This document shows positions 19,419-28,526 of a stretch of 64,000 nucleotides of DNA, one piece after another. The translations under genes were made by a program, and so were the position numbers. The stretch is from CBDAPI01 sp965248635 (GTDB lineage: Bacteria; Acidobacteriota; UBA6911; RPQK01; CBDAPI01): contig OZ252114.1 in the NCBI GenBank assembly GCA_965248635.1, positions 868,001 through 932,000 on the forward strand, written 5' to 3'. Positions within the stretch are counted from its first letter, which is position 1. Each line of letters starts with the position of its first letter. The notes under the pieces were generated by a model. That model worked only from the letters and a program-made list of their open reading frames with translations. It did not search any database and was not told where the DNA came from.

Positions 19419-20919
19419 CACAGTGTCCGCAGTCCAACCACTTCTGGCCGTTCAGGGAGTATCCAAAAGCTTTTCAGGAGTCCGGGCACTTGCGGATGTC
19501 GATCTGGCCCTGCTGCCTGGAGAGCGCCTGGCTGTCATTGGTGAGAACGGGGCCGGGAAGAGCACCCTGATGAAAATCCTGGCCGGCGTGCTGCCATCCG
19601 ACCGGGGTCGGATCCGGCTGCGGGGTCAGCCCATCGAGATTCGGTCCGTGAAAGATGCCCTCGAGCACGGCATTGCATTGATTCATCAAGAGCTCAATCT
19701 GGCGCCCAATCTGGATCTGGGGGCGAACATCTTTCTCGGCCGTGAGCCCCGCAGGCGGCTGCTGATCGATCGGGGTCGGATTCAACGAGAGTCAGTCCGC
19801 TATCTGGAAATGGTGGGCCTGGACCTGGCTCCCAGCCGTCTGGTCGGCTCACTGTCGATCGGACAGCAGCAACTGGTGGAGATAGCGAAGGCCCTGGCAG
19901 TAGACGCACGAATTCTGATCATGGATGAGCCGACCTCCAGCCTCAGCCAGTATGAGACCCTTCGGCTCTTTGAAGTTATTCGAGACTTGAAAGATCGAGG
20001 AGTCAGCGTCATTTACATCTCACACCGTCTGGGGGAGGTGCTGAGCCTGGCCGACCGCGTCGAGGTTTTGAGAGATGGAGAGAACGCAGGCCGGCTGGAG
20101 CATGAGGAGATCAGTCACGACCGCATGGTCAGACTCATGGTGGGCCGGGAAATCTCTCAGTTCTATCACCATCTGGACCGGCAACCGGGTGCGCCCGTAC
20201 TGGAGGTCGAGGAGCTGTGTACCGGTGGCCATCCGAAGAAACCGCTTTCTTTCCAGGTCAGGGGGGGTGAGATTGTGGGCGTTGCCGGGCTGGTAGGAGC
20301 GGGGAGAACGGGAGTCCTGCAGACGCTCTTTGGGATCATATCCCCCCACTCCGGCCGGATGGAGGTATCGGGCAAGCCGCTGAGACCGGGCCGGCCTGGG
20401 GACGCGATCCGGGCCGGAATCGCGCTGGTCCCGGAGGATCGAAAGGCACAGGCACTGATTCTCGACATGGCGCTGCGGGTCAATTTGAGTCTGGCGCGTC
20501 TCAGGCGGGACCAGCGATTCGGGTTTCTGGATATGCGGCGGGAAGCCGATCTGGTCGAGCAGGCAATCGAGCGTTTGAGCATTCGGTCCCAGGGTCCCGA
20601 ACAATTCGTGAGATACCTTTCGGGGGGAAACCAGCAGAAGGTCGTTCTGGGTCGATGGCTGGCCATGGATCCCTCGGTGCTGCTACTGGACGAACCCACC
20701 CGGGGTGTCGATGTGGGTTCCAAAGAAGAGATCTACCGGCTGATCGAGCAACTTGCGGCTCGAGGCGTGGCTGTTCTTTTCGTATCCAGTGAAATGGAAG
20801 AGATCCTGGGGTTGTCCGATCGCGTCCTGGTGATGCATCAGGGCAGCATCACCGGGGAACTGTCCCGGGATGAATTGAGTGAGAAGAGAGTCATGCGGCT
20901 GGCTACCGGTATCATCTGA
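19411..20919 (+). CDS. sugar ABC transporter ATP-binding protein (RbsA/MglA-like)
   Basis: Cytoplasmic ATPase with two fused ABC domains, as in ribose and galactose importers. Domain 1 has GENGAGKSTLMK (Walker A), LSIGQQQLVEIAKAL (signature) and ILIMDEPTSSL (Walker B). Domain 2 has a degenerate Walker A (VAGLVGAGRTG), LSGGNQQKVVLGRWL and LLLDEPTRGVD; this asymmetry is normal for the family. The start at 19411 gives 502 aa and overlaps the binding-protein stop by eight bases; an upstream in-frame ATG at 19321 lies inside that gene and is rejected. Confidence 0.95.
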   Translation: MTDTVSAVQPLLAVQGVSKSFSGVRALADVDLALLPGERLAVIGENGAGKSTLMKILAGVLPSDRGRIRLRGQPIEIRSVKDALEHGIALIHQELNLAPNLDLGANIFLGREPRRRLLIDRGRIQRESVRYLEMVGLDLAPSRLVGSLSIGQQQLVEIAKALAVDARILIMDEPTSSLSQYETLRLFEVIRDLKDRGVSVIYISHRLGEVLSLADRVEVLRDGENAGRLEHEEISHDRMVRLMVGREISQFYHHLDRQPGAPVLEVEELCTGGHPKKPLSFQVRGGEIVGVAGLVGAGRTGVLQTLFGIISPHSGRMEVSGKPLRPGRPGDAIRAGIALVPEDRKAQALILDMALRVNLSLARLRRDQRFGFLDMRREADLVEQAIERLSIRSQGPEQFVRYLSGGNQQKVVLGRWLAMDPSVLLLDEPTRGVDVGSKEEIYRLIEQLAARGVAVLFVSSEMEEILGLSDRVLVMHQGSITGELSRDELSEKRVMRLATGII

Positions 20920-20944
20920 ACCTGGGTCAAGACTCATGACGCGC

Positions 20945-20956
20945 TACACTAGTGTA
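20945..20956 (+). repeat. perfect 12-bp palindrome between ATPase and permease genes
   Basis: TACACTAGTGTA lies in the 62-bp gap inside the importer operon. It could be a small operator or chance; no partner copy was found upstream of the operon. Confidence 0.25.
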
Positions 20957-20981
20957 CTAACCTTCAGCCAGCCAGCACGTC

Positions 20982-21983
20982 ATGAAGAAAATCCTTGGAA
21001 TCCTGGGGCTGCTGGTCGCCATCTGCGTTTTCACCGCGCTGTTGAGCGATCGCTTTCTGACCGCCTACAACATTGAAAACCTGATTCGCCGCAGCTCCCT
21101 GTTTGGGATTATCAGTATCGGCGCGGCCTTTGTCATCATCACAGCCGGGATCGACCTGTCGATTGGTTCAGTGGTGTGTCTTACAGGAGTGTTCCTTCCC
21201 TTTTTGCTCACGGAGTACGGTCTTCCAGTTCCACTGGCTGTTCTGGTGATCCTGGCTCTCCCTCTCTTTCTCGGGACAGCACATGGGCTCCTGATCACGC
21301 GGCTCAAGCTGCAGCCCTTTGTGGTGACCCTGTGCGGTCTGCTTCTTTACCGAGGTCTGGCCCGGGGGCTAACCTCGGATCAGACTCAGGGATTCGGGAA
21401 CGACTTCACCGTCCTCAGGACCCTGGCGACCGGGAAACTCCCGATCCCGTTTGTGGAGAGCTTTGCCATCCCCGCCCCCTGCCTGATCCTGGTTGTTGTG
21501 GCAGTGCTCGGGGCCATCTTTCTGAACAGAACCATCTACGGGAGATATTTGCTGGCCCTGGGAGGGAATGAGGAAGCCGCCCGGTACAGCGGGATCAATA
21601 CGAACAGAATGACCGTTCTGGCCTACCTGATCTGCAGTGGCCTGGCCGGCCTGGGAGGTATGCTCTTCGTCCTGGACGTGAATTCCGCCCAGCCCGTAGA
21701 TTTTGGGAACTTCTATGAGCTCTACGCTATCGCCGCGGCGGTGCTGGGTGGTTGCAGTCTGCGGGGAGGTGATGGGACGATTCTGGGGGTAGTGATCGGA
21801 GCTGCTGTGATGCAGGTCCTGCGCAACTCGATCACTCTGCTGGGAGTGCCCACCCAGTTGGAGTTCGCCATCATCGGTGCCGTGATCCTGGCGGGTGTGG
21901 TCGCGGACGAAGCGCTGAAGCGGATGATCGCGGCCAGGAGCCAGGCCATCAGTGCCGCAAGAGGCCGACCCCCCGGAGACTGA
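20982..21983 (+). CDS. sugar ABC transporter permease (RbsC-like)
   Basis: Integral membrane permease of the BPD_transp_2 family, 333 aa with about ten hydrophobic helices. Family landmarks are ITAGIDLSIGSVVCL in the second helix region, GNEEAARYSGIN (the coupling loop contacting the ATPase), LGGCSLRGGDG and the final helix GAVILAGVVADE. It completes the binding protein-ATPase-permease set, so this importer is complete. It converges with the homoserine dehydrogenase gene, with 105 bp between. Confidence 0.94.
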   Translation: MKKILGILGLLVAICVFTALLSDRFLTAYNIENLIRRSSLFGIISIGAAFVIITAGIDLSIGSVVCLTGVFLPFLLTEYGLPVPLAVLVILALPLFLGTAHGLLITRLKLQPFVVTLCGLLLYRGLARGLTSDQTQGFGNDFTVLRTLATGKLPIPFVESFAIPAPCLILVVVAVLGAIFLNRTIYGRYLLALGGNEEAARYSGINTNRMTVLAYLICSGLAGLGGMLFVLDVNSAQPVDFGNFYELYAIAAAVLGGCSLRGGDGTILGVVIGAAVMQVLRNSITLLGVPTQLEFAIIGAVILAGVVADEALKRMIAARSQAISAARGRPPGD

Positions 21984-22088
21984 TTGTTCTGTTGTCGCGC
22001 CCCGTTTTGGACCGGGAGAGACGCGCTTGTTGTCGGGGGTGTCGAAAAAGTGAGACCCACTCCTCCCCCGAAGCGAACAATCTGGAAG

Positions 22089-23111
22089 TTAAGCTAGCAG
22101 GTTGACCGCATCGCGGAGCATGGCCGCCGCTGTTGGCAGGGGGTCTCGTTCCGAGTTCTTGTGGTACCAACGGCCGTAAATATCACTCTGAATCTCGACC
22201 CCCATCTGCCAGCTGAAACAGCGGCCCAGAAACTCATCCCGGTTCACCTCACAGGGGCCTACCTCGAGTTCATAGCCGTCACCCGAGCGCCGGGCACGAG
22301 CCAGGAGTTTGATGGCCTTTCCCCGCTCCCGGGCTTCTGACAGGTGCCCGGGGGTCACCGCGGTGATTCCTTCCACTTTCAAATCCTGGAGTCCTGTGGG
22401 AACACCGAGGACGGCATTCGCGATGATGACGAGCTTGTTTGCCGTGTCCCACCCCTCGACGTCGAGGCTCGGGTTCGCTTCGGCAATGCCCCGGTTCTGA
22501 GCTTCCACAATCGCCTCAGCATAGTCTCGGCCCTGTTCCATCTCGCCCAGCACGAAGTTGCTGGTGCTGTTCAGAATCCCTTGCAGGCTTTCGATCCTGG
22601 CTGCCACCAGGTCCCGCCGCCCAATGTTGATGACGGGCAGAGAGCCACACACGGTGGCGCTAAAGGCCAGTCCGACCCCATGGTCTCCGGCCAGGGTGTG
22701 GACTCCCGAATAATCGAGCACCAGGGGCGCCTTGTTGGCAAGGACAACATGCATTCCCCGGCTCAGGGCCGTGCGGGTGACCTGCAGTCCAGGATGGCCC
22801 CTCTCCAGGTCCACCGGGGTCGCTTCCAGGACCAGATCTGCCTCGATCCCATCCACCAGATCCGTGATCGAGTGGGTCGTCCCCTCCGGCAAGTCCGCGA
22901 TCCTGCCCCCGCGCTCCTTGAAATCCCTGAGTTCACCAGGGTCAAAGCCGTTCGAGCTGGCGGCACTGCCACTGCTGTCGGCAACTCCCACGATCCGGAA
23001 CTCCAGCGCGAAAGACCGTTTCAAGTGCTCCTCTTTCATCTCCAGAATCTTGAGGAGGCTTCGGTTGATATTTCCCAGTCCGCTCAGGACCGTTCGAATT
23101 CGGTTGGCCAT
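22089..23111 (-). CDS. hom: homoserine dehydrogenase
   Basis: NAD(P)-dependent reduction of aspartate semialdehyde to homoserine, in threonine and methionine synthesis. The N-terminal Rossmann fold starts with SGLGNINRSLLKIL. The homoserine dehydrogenase motifs LANKAPLVL, GSLPVI and GILNSTSNFVLGEM are present. At 340 aa it lacks the regulatory ACT domain, as in short monofunctional forms. I place the start at the ATG of 23111; a TTG start 18 bases earlier is possible. It is alone on this strand and not linked to aspartate kinase here. Confidence 0.9.
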   Translation of the reverse strand: MANRIRTVLSGLGNINRSLLKILEMKEEHLKRSFALEFRIVGVADSSGSAASSNGFDPGELRDFKERGGRIADLPEGTTHSITDLVDGIEADLVLEATPVDLERGHPGLQVTRTALSRGMHVVLANKAPLVLDYSGVHTLAGDHGVGLAFSATVCGSLPVINIGRRDLVAARIESLQGILNSTSNFVLGEMEQGRDYAEAIVEAQNRGIAEANPSLDVEGWDTANKLVIIANAVLGVPTGLQDLKVEGITAVTPGHLSEARERGKAIKLLARARRSGDGYELEVGPCEVNRDEFLGRCFSWQMGVEIQSDIYGRWYHKNSERDPLPTAAAMLRDAVNLLA

Positions 23112-23325
23112 TCCGCCAGTATCTCCCAAAACCCATAGCTTACGATTTTGGGGAGATCGGGGGAAGGGATCGCTGCCGGCTTACAGCTCCAGTTCGCCGT
23201 TGTAGACCATTTTCTTGAGCTGGGAGCCCAACTTCAATCTTCGGTTCTAGTTATTAGATCTACCACCATGCTCCTCCTCACCGGTAGTCCTCCCTGAGTG
23301 GGGGGCCGCCGTTCCCCCCGTTTGA

Positions 23326-23745
23326 ATTTGGAATCGTGACAGAGCTCAGACCGGGGATACCCTCAACCTCAACCCCGCGCTGGCGGATCGTTCCATCGTC
23401 ACCTCACCTCAGATCCCACTGCACCTCCCACCGGAAGAAAAGGCGCTTCTCTTTGTGGGCTCGCCCCTGTGGTTGAGGATGACTCCTGAAGGGGCTGCGG
23501 CAGCCTGGCCCGAATTACCGATCAAGCGGCCAACCGATACCTGGTTCGGTGGTTCGACGCTGGACGGAGAGCTCTGCTACGCGGTGTAGACTCAGGCAGT
23601 TCTGAATCCGGAGCATCTGAGTCTTTCAGCCCGCCGGGCCATTACCCCGGTTCTGATTCATAACCAGACTGCGGATCTTTTTCAGATACTAGCCACCCTG
23701 ATGGAGCGCGAATCCAACCGGCCCGAAAACTCGAACATTAGGTAG
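23326..23745 (+). pseudogene. decayed gene, DUF432-like remnant with in-frame stop
   Basis: The 665-bp gap between the homoserine dehydrogenase and second binding-protein genes contains a protein-like frame interrupted by stops. It reads GDTLNLNPALADRSIV, then HLPPEEKALLFVGSPLWLRM, then TDTWFGGSTLDGELCYAV, followed by TAG at 23587-23589, then continues in the same frame TQAVLNPEHLSLSARRAI and PVLIHNQTADLF to a TAG at 23743. The WFG-STLDGELCYA segment recalls DUF432 proteins from memory; that name is tentative. A TGA at 23323 closes the frame on the N-terminal side, so the gene is also truncated there. Confidence 0.5.
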
Positions 23746-23775
23746 CCGGAAGATTTCTCCACTATCATTTCACGA

Positions 23776-24771
23776 ATGCGTGTGCGTTTTGCCGTCCCGC
23801 TGCTGCTGCTGGTGTCCTCATGTGCGAGGGACTCCGACTCCGCCAGAATCCACCTGGCCTATGTGACGAACGGGGTGACTTCGTTCTGGCAGATCGCCAA
23901 AGTGGGAGCTGAGCACGCCGCCCGCGACTTCGACATAGCGGTGACTGTGCAGATGCCGGCTGAGGGGATCTCGGATCAAAAGCGCATGGTTCAGGATCTG
24001 CTCACAGTGGGGGTTGACGGGATTGCCATCAGTCCCATTGATCCTGCCAACCAAGTGGACCTGGTCAACGAGGCTGCGCGCAGCACGATAGTGATCACGC
24101 AGGATTCGGACGCCCCTGGGACCAAGCGGCTCTGCTATATCGGAATGGACAATTACCTGGCGGGCAGGATGTGCGGTCAACTGGTCAAGGAGGCGGCTCC
24201 CGAAGGCGGGAAGGTGGCGATACTGGTGGGCAGGCTGGAACAGGACAATGCCCGTCGCCGCCGGCAGGGGGTCATCGATGAACTCCTGGACCGTTCCATG
24301 GATCCAGGGCGATATGATGCCCCGGGATCCGTGCTGCAGGGAGAGAGTTTCACGGTGGTGGCAACCTTGACGGATCAGTACGATCGGGCCAAGGCCAAAG
24401 CCAACGCTGAGGATGTCCTCTCGCGTTTTCCCGATCTGGCTGTAATGGTCGGCCTGTTTGCCTACAACGCTCCTCTCTCGCTGGAAGTCCTGAAGCAGGC
24501 CGGGAAGGTGGGCGACGTCCAGATCGTGGGCTTTGACGAGGCCGACCAGACACTGCAGGCGGTGACCGAAGGAACCATTTTCGGAAGCGTCGTTCAGGAC
24601 CCCTACCGCTACGGTTATGAATCGATTCGAGTACTGGCTGCACTGGCCCGGGGAGATCGTTCGGTCCTTCCGGCCAACGGGTTTCTGGACATCCCGGCCC
24701 GCCAGATCCGTAGCGACAACGTGGCCGAGTTCTGGGCAGACCTGAGGGCCAAACTGGAAGGGGGGCAGTAG
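23776..24771 (+). CDS. sugar-binding lipoprotein, orphan paralogue of the 18405 gene
   Basis: Second RbsB-like periplasmic binding protein, colinear with the product of 18405 over its whole length and mostly identical (SPIDPANQVDLVNEAA, SDAPGT, GMDNYLAGR, GRLEQDNARRRRQG, DPYRYGYES). Unlike the first copy it has a good lipobox, LVSSC, at residues 12-16, so it should be a membrane-anchored lipoprotein. No ATPase or permease follows; it may share the importer at 19411-21983 or have lost its own. The next gene is on the same strand but separated by a tRNA-like fragment that I take as an island edge. Confidence 0.9.
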   Translation: MRVRFAVPLLLLVSSCARDSDSARIHLAYVTNGVTSFWQIAKVGAEHAARDFDIAVTVQMPAEGISDQKRMVQDLLTVGVDGIAISPIDPANQVDLVNEAARSTIVITQDSDAPGTKRLCYIGMDNYLAGRMCGQLVKEAAPEGGKVAILVGRLEQDNARRRRQGVIDELLDRSMDPGRYDAPGSVLQGESFTVVATLTDQYDRAKAKANAEDVLSRFPDLAVMVGLFAYNAPLSLEVLKQAGKVGDVQIVGFDEADQTLQAVTEGTIFGSVVQDPYRYGYESIRVLAALARGDRSVLPANGFLDIPARQIRSDNVAEFWADLRAKLEGGQ

Positions 24772-24775
24772 TGTC

Positions 24776-24803
24776 GGCAGTTCCAGCCTGCCACCGCGCA
24801 CCA
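24776..24803 (+). other. tRNA 3'-end fragment (T-arm, acceptor strand, CCA), possible attachment scar
   Basis: GGCAG (24776-24780) pairs with CTGCC (24788-24792) around a 7-nt loop that begins TTC and has A at the fifth position, the geometry of a T-arm. Then come exactly seven bases (ACCGCGC), one base (A) and CCA. The only misfit is C instead of a purine after TTC. No matching 5' acceptor strand or other tRNA arm precedes it, so it is not a working tRNA. Such fragments are left where islands integrate into tRNA 3' ends. Confidence 0.4.
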
Positions 24804-24857
24804 TGGAGTTGACCCTTTTTCACGGAGATCTCTATGATTGGGGAAGGAGACTACCGT

Positions 24858-25823
24858 ATGGCAAGGTTGAGTAAAGACCATATGACTCAGTTTGAAGAGC
24901 AGGGGTACCTTGTTGTAGAGGGTCTCCTCGACCAGGGGAAGGATCTTCAGCCGGTTATTGACGAGTACTCCGCCTTGCTCGACTCACTGGCAAAGGACTG
25001 GCACGCCGCCGGGGATTTGAGCGCGACCTATGGCGACTTACCCTTTGGCGAGCGGTTGACGCGCATTATTGCCGAGTCTGGTCAAGCCTATTACCAGCAC
25101 ATGGACTTCTCTTTACCCCAGGCCGCTATTACCGAAGAGACCCCGATCCATCACGGCCCTGCAATCTTTAACTTGCTGCGCAGTCCCCGCCTGTTGGATG
25201 CAGTGGAGTGCTTCATCGGTCCCGAGATCTACTCCAATCCGGTTCAGCACATCCGCATCAAGCCGCCGGAACGAGCTCTGCCGGCCAGTATTTCAAGAAA
25301 TGCCATGATTGCCGTCACTCCATGGCATCAAGACCTGGGTGTTATTGATGAAGAAGCGGACGAAACCGATGTTTTGACGGTGTGGTTCCCCATCACGGAA
25401 GCGTCAGTGAAGAATGGCTGTCTGGCCGTTGTCCCTGGCAGCCAAAAAGGGGAGTTACTCCTGCACTGTCCTAGAGAATTAGGCTTGACAATTCCAGATG
25501 AAATGGTCGGTTCCTATTCGATACCGCTACCGATGCACCCTGGGGACGTGCTGTTTATGATCAGCAAAACGATGCACACGTCGCTGCCCAACGTCAGCCA
25601 TGAAATTCGCTGGAGTCTTGACCTGCGCTACAATCCGATTGGTCAGCCCACGGGGCGGCCCTGGTTTCCGGGCTTTGTGGCTCGCAGCAGGGCTCACCCG
25701 GAAACAGAGCTAACCGATGCCGGGAAGTGGGCCGAGACGTGGCGCCAGGCTCGTTCTCGCCTGGCCCGAGACGGTGACCCCTCGTTTAACCGCTGGGATG
25801 GGGGTGCCTCAGGCTGTGCTTGA
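24858..25823 (+). CDS. phytanoyl-CoA dioxygenase (PhyH) family protein
   Basis: Fe(II)/2-oxoglutarate-dependent oxygenase of the PhyH family; substrates in bacteria are diverse and not predictable here. Expected elements are visible: N-terminal FEEQGYLVVEGLL, the iron-binding HxD in TPWHQDLGV, the NGCLAVVPGSQKG turn, and a distal His in ISKTMHTSLPN followed by RWSLDLRYNP. The ATG at 24858 follows GGAAGGAG at eight bases; an in-frame ATG at 24834 is an alternative. Codon use looks more AT-tolerant than the neighbouring genes, and a tRNA fragment precedes it, consistent with transfer. Confidence 0.85.
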   Translation: MARLSKDHMTQFEEQGYLVVEGLLDQGKDLQPVIDEYSALLDSLAKDWHAAGDLSATYGDLPFGERLTRIIAESGQAYYQHMDFSLPQAAITEETPIHHGPAIFNLLRSPRLLDAVECFIGPEIYSNPVQHIRIKPPERALPASISRNAMIAVTPWHQDLGVIDEEADETDVLTVWFPITEASVKNGCLAVVPGSQKGELLLHCPRELGLTIPDEMVGSYSIPLPMHPGDVLFMISKTMHTSLPNVSHEIRWSLDLRYNPIGQPTGRPWFPGFVARSRAHPETELTDAGKWAETWRQARSRLARDGDPSFNRWDGGASGCA

Positions 25824-25860
25824 GAGAAGCGGTACCCGGGCCGCCGTTGAGGTGAGAAGT

Positions 25861-25920
25861 GAAAACGGCTGGCAGCTCCTGCTTCTCATCCTGGCCGGTT
25901 GGATCAACAGGCACCAGCAG
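25861..25920 (+). mobile_element. remnant of an integrase/transposase N-terminus (IS481-like)
   Basis: In the 246-bp gap after the PhyH gene, a short frame reads NGWQLLLLILAGWINRHQQ, then turns into unrelated residues and stops. LILAGWINRxQQ is, from memory, the common N-terminal segment of IS481-type integrase-core transposases, just before the EYLxEENRVL helix, which is missing here. I take it as a transposase scrap; nothing else in the gap was recognised. Confidence 0.4.
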
Positions 25921-26069
25921 GCTGCGATGCTGATCATTTTCGTGGAAGTCATGCTGAACATATTCGCCTTGCAGTTTTACGGCTGATCTGCAAGCCGAGA
26001 AATGGGAAGCCTCGTGTGATTCACGCGGATTCACGGCGTAACGAATAAATCGTCAGACCCTCGCGCTCC

Positions 26070-28526
26070 TTATGCAAAGGGCGTCAAAAGGCTCACCAGC
26101 CAGCCCACCAGCGAGCAGGTCAGGATACCGATGACTCCGTAGAGAAAGAAGTGCACGGTTGGTGACGCCTGCGCGGCGTAAAGTACTGCAGCGCTAGCCG
26201 CGAAGCCAACCAGGATGCCGCCCTGGTGCGTGCGACGCGTGAAAATGCCGGCCACGAACATGCCGGCCAGCCCTCCGCCGAAGAGCCCCATAATTTTCAT
26301 GAACTGATCCCAGATCGACTGCGTCTGCGCCAGCGCCATGTATGCTGCGATCGAGGTGCCGATCACGCCCAGCAGAACGGTCGCCATGCGAGCCAGCGTC
26401 AGGCAACTTCGATCGCTAGCGCCTGGACGAAAGCGTCGAAAAAAGTCCGTTGTTACCGCCGTCGCCATCGAGTTCATGCTGCTGTCGAGGCTTGACATCG
26501 ACGCAGCAAACAGCGCCGCCACAACCAGCCCGGCGATCCCGGCAGGCAGTTCGTGGACGATGAACCAGGCGAAGATTTCGTCCGTTTGTCCGAGCAGATC
26601 GAGCTTTTCCGGGTAAGCTCGATAAAAAGCCCACAACAGTGTTCCCAACCCGAAGAAGAGCGTCCATACGGGGACGGACGCCGCTGCGTTGAGCCAGATG
26701 CCACGGGCAGCCTGCCTCTCGTCGCTCGTTGTAAGGTAACGCTGAATGACCGCCTGATCGGAACTGTAGGGAATCAGGAATTTGAAAAAGTTACCCAGCA
26801 CGACGACCCAGACGCCCGTCGTCGCAGCGCTCCAGGTAAGATTCACAGCGTGGAGTTTTCCCGCTGCGCTGGCTGAAGTGGCGACCGCCTCGGCACCGCC
26901 GGGCACTCTCGACAGGATGACCGCAAAGCTCGCCAGAGCGCCTCCCACCAGCACAATCACCTGCAGGACGTCGGTCCAGATCACCGCTTCGATGCCACCC
27001 AGCGTCGTGTACAGCGTGGCCAATAAGCCGATGGCAACAATGCAAGCATAGACGTTCCAGCCTGTCACCGCCGTCAGCGCCAGCGCGGGCAGATAGACAA
27101 CGATTCCCATGCGACCGAGTTGATAGAGCAGGAAGGTCGCGCTTCCCAGCAGCCGGGCCGCCAATCCGAATCGCAGCTCGAGATATTCGTAGGCCGAGGT
27201 CACCTCCAGGCGCCGATAAAATGGCAGGTAGCATCGAATGACGGGCAGGGCAACCGCCACGATCATGAGGTTGCCCAGCAAGTAAACCCAGTCGCTGCGA
27301 TAGACGAGCGCGGGAATCGCCATGAACGTGATCGCGCTGATCGACGTTCCGAACAGGCTGATGCCGGCCGCCCACCAGGGAATGCGGCGCCCGGCCAGAA
27401 AGTAGTCGTCGGTCCGTCGCCCGCGACGGGCGAAATAGATGCCCATCAGTACCAGTAGAAGCAGATACGCCAGCAACATACCCATATCCAGAACTGACAG
27501 CCCCTGGGGAAGCCGTTGGGGCCGGCCAAACCACAGCTGATCGCCGTCGGAGAGGACAACTCCTCCGCGCCAGTGGGCCATGCCGCGAGGAACGCCCGGC
27601 AGCGAGTGGTCCCGGGGAGCTGAGATTGGCGGCGGTGGTGCCAGGTCGATCGGCCGCCACGTGTCGGTGATCGCGTGGTAGGCGAAAGCCTCTTCCGTTT
27701 CGCCGCTTTCGTCGACGATCAGCAGGTGCGACGGCCCGATGGTGACGGCCAGAGGCGCTGCAAGCCGCCTAGGCGCCGCCTCGATCGGTGTCCAACCCGC
27801 ATCTGCTGCGAAACGAAACGATGATCCACCACTGCCGAACAGCAACAGTGCGCCGTCCTGGCTCGCGGCGGTGGAATTGGAGAGAGCAGCGCCCGGCCAA
27901 GGAGCGAGTATCTCCCAATTGGAGCGGTCATCCTCGGAATTCAGCTCGAGCTTCCAAAAGACGTGCCGTTGGTCGGCGGCGAAATAAAGCGAGCCGGCGA
28001 GCACCGCTGCGCAGCCGTAAGCGACTGGTTCGGGGAGAAACGGCAGGCGATGAATGTCAACCGTTGCGCCTGACGATTCGATGGAAAACACATCGGACGG
28101 GCGGCGGCCCTGCCTCACCCCGCCCAGGCAGAACAGCCGATCCCCATGCGTCACAAGCGCGGCGCCACCGGTTGCGGCTTCGCGCATGGTGTCCCAGTCG
28201 TGGCCGTCCGACGCAGCCGATGTCTGTCATTTGGCCTGCGGGTCTCGGAGCAGTGCGACGGAAGGTTCTCTTTGTCCCCTGGCAAACGCGAACAGAACGG
28301 GTCCGGCGCCCGCCAGCCGGAATTGCTGCGAGCCGATAACAGCCGCTGGGTCGTCCAGGCTGGCCCAATGAAACAGCGTCGCTCGTTTCTCGGGTGCCGC
28401 AAAGCTGGCGCGGGAAACAATCACAAATGTGATGAACAACAACACTAGTGCAGCTCGCCGTAACTTCCGACTCAGGGAGCTCGGGAGCCACTCGTCGTTG
28501 CTGGCGGGGCGTCCCCTGCGAGTCAT
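26070..28526 (-). CDS. kelch-propeller / sodium:solute symporter fusion, interrupted by in-frame TGA
   Basis: Predicted Na+-coupled solute importer with an extracytoplasmic beta-propeller. The full frame starts at the ATG of 28526 with a basic N-terminus and a signal or anchor helix (ALVLLFITFVIVS), then kelch-like blades (FCLGGVRQGRRPSDVF, LLLFGSGGSSFRF), then a complete SSS domain of about 13 helices with DDYFLAGRRIPWW and GGIEAVIWTDVLQ. A TGA at 28229-28227, about 100 codons in, breaks the propeller; the same frame resumes immediately with coherent sequence. The part from 28187 on (705 aa) is open. Its start overlaps the stop of the small membrane peptide gene (ATGA). Such propeller-symporter fusions are known for sugar-acid and sialic acid uptake; the substrate here is unknown. 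Confidence 0.85.

Noticed and set aside
18192..19421. Long minus-strand open frame (409 codons) opposite the sugar-binding protein gene; similar ones at 23818-24804, 30477-31880 (+) and 47958-49244 (+)
   Set aside because: Each lies fully antisense to a well-supported gene, has no recognisable domain and has the composition expected of a shadow frame in high-GC DNA.
20945..20956. Palindrome TACACTAGTGTA as a terminator between ATPase and permease genes
   Set aside because: It has no loop and no T-run, and the permease must be expressed with its partners.
23587..23589. TAG in the DUF432-like remnant as a readthrough (pyrrolysine) codon
   Set aside because: The gene is also truncated at the N-terminus and no pyrrolysine genes are seen; decay is simpler.
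24776..24803. A complete tRNA gene
   Set aside because: No D-arm, anticodon arm or 5' acceptor strand (GCGCGGT) occurs in the preceding 90 bases.
28227..28229. TGA in the kelch-symporter gene as a selenocysteine codon
   Set aside because: No selenoprotein of this family is known and the codon falls in a loop of a beta-propeller with no redox motif.
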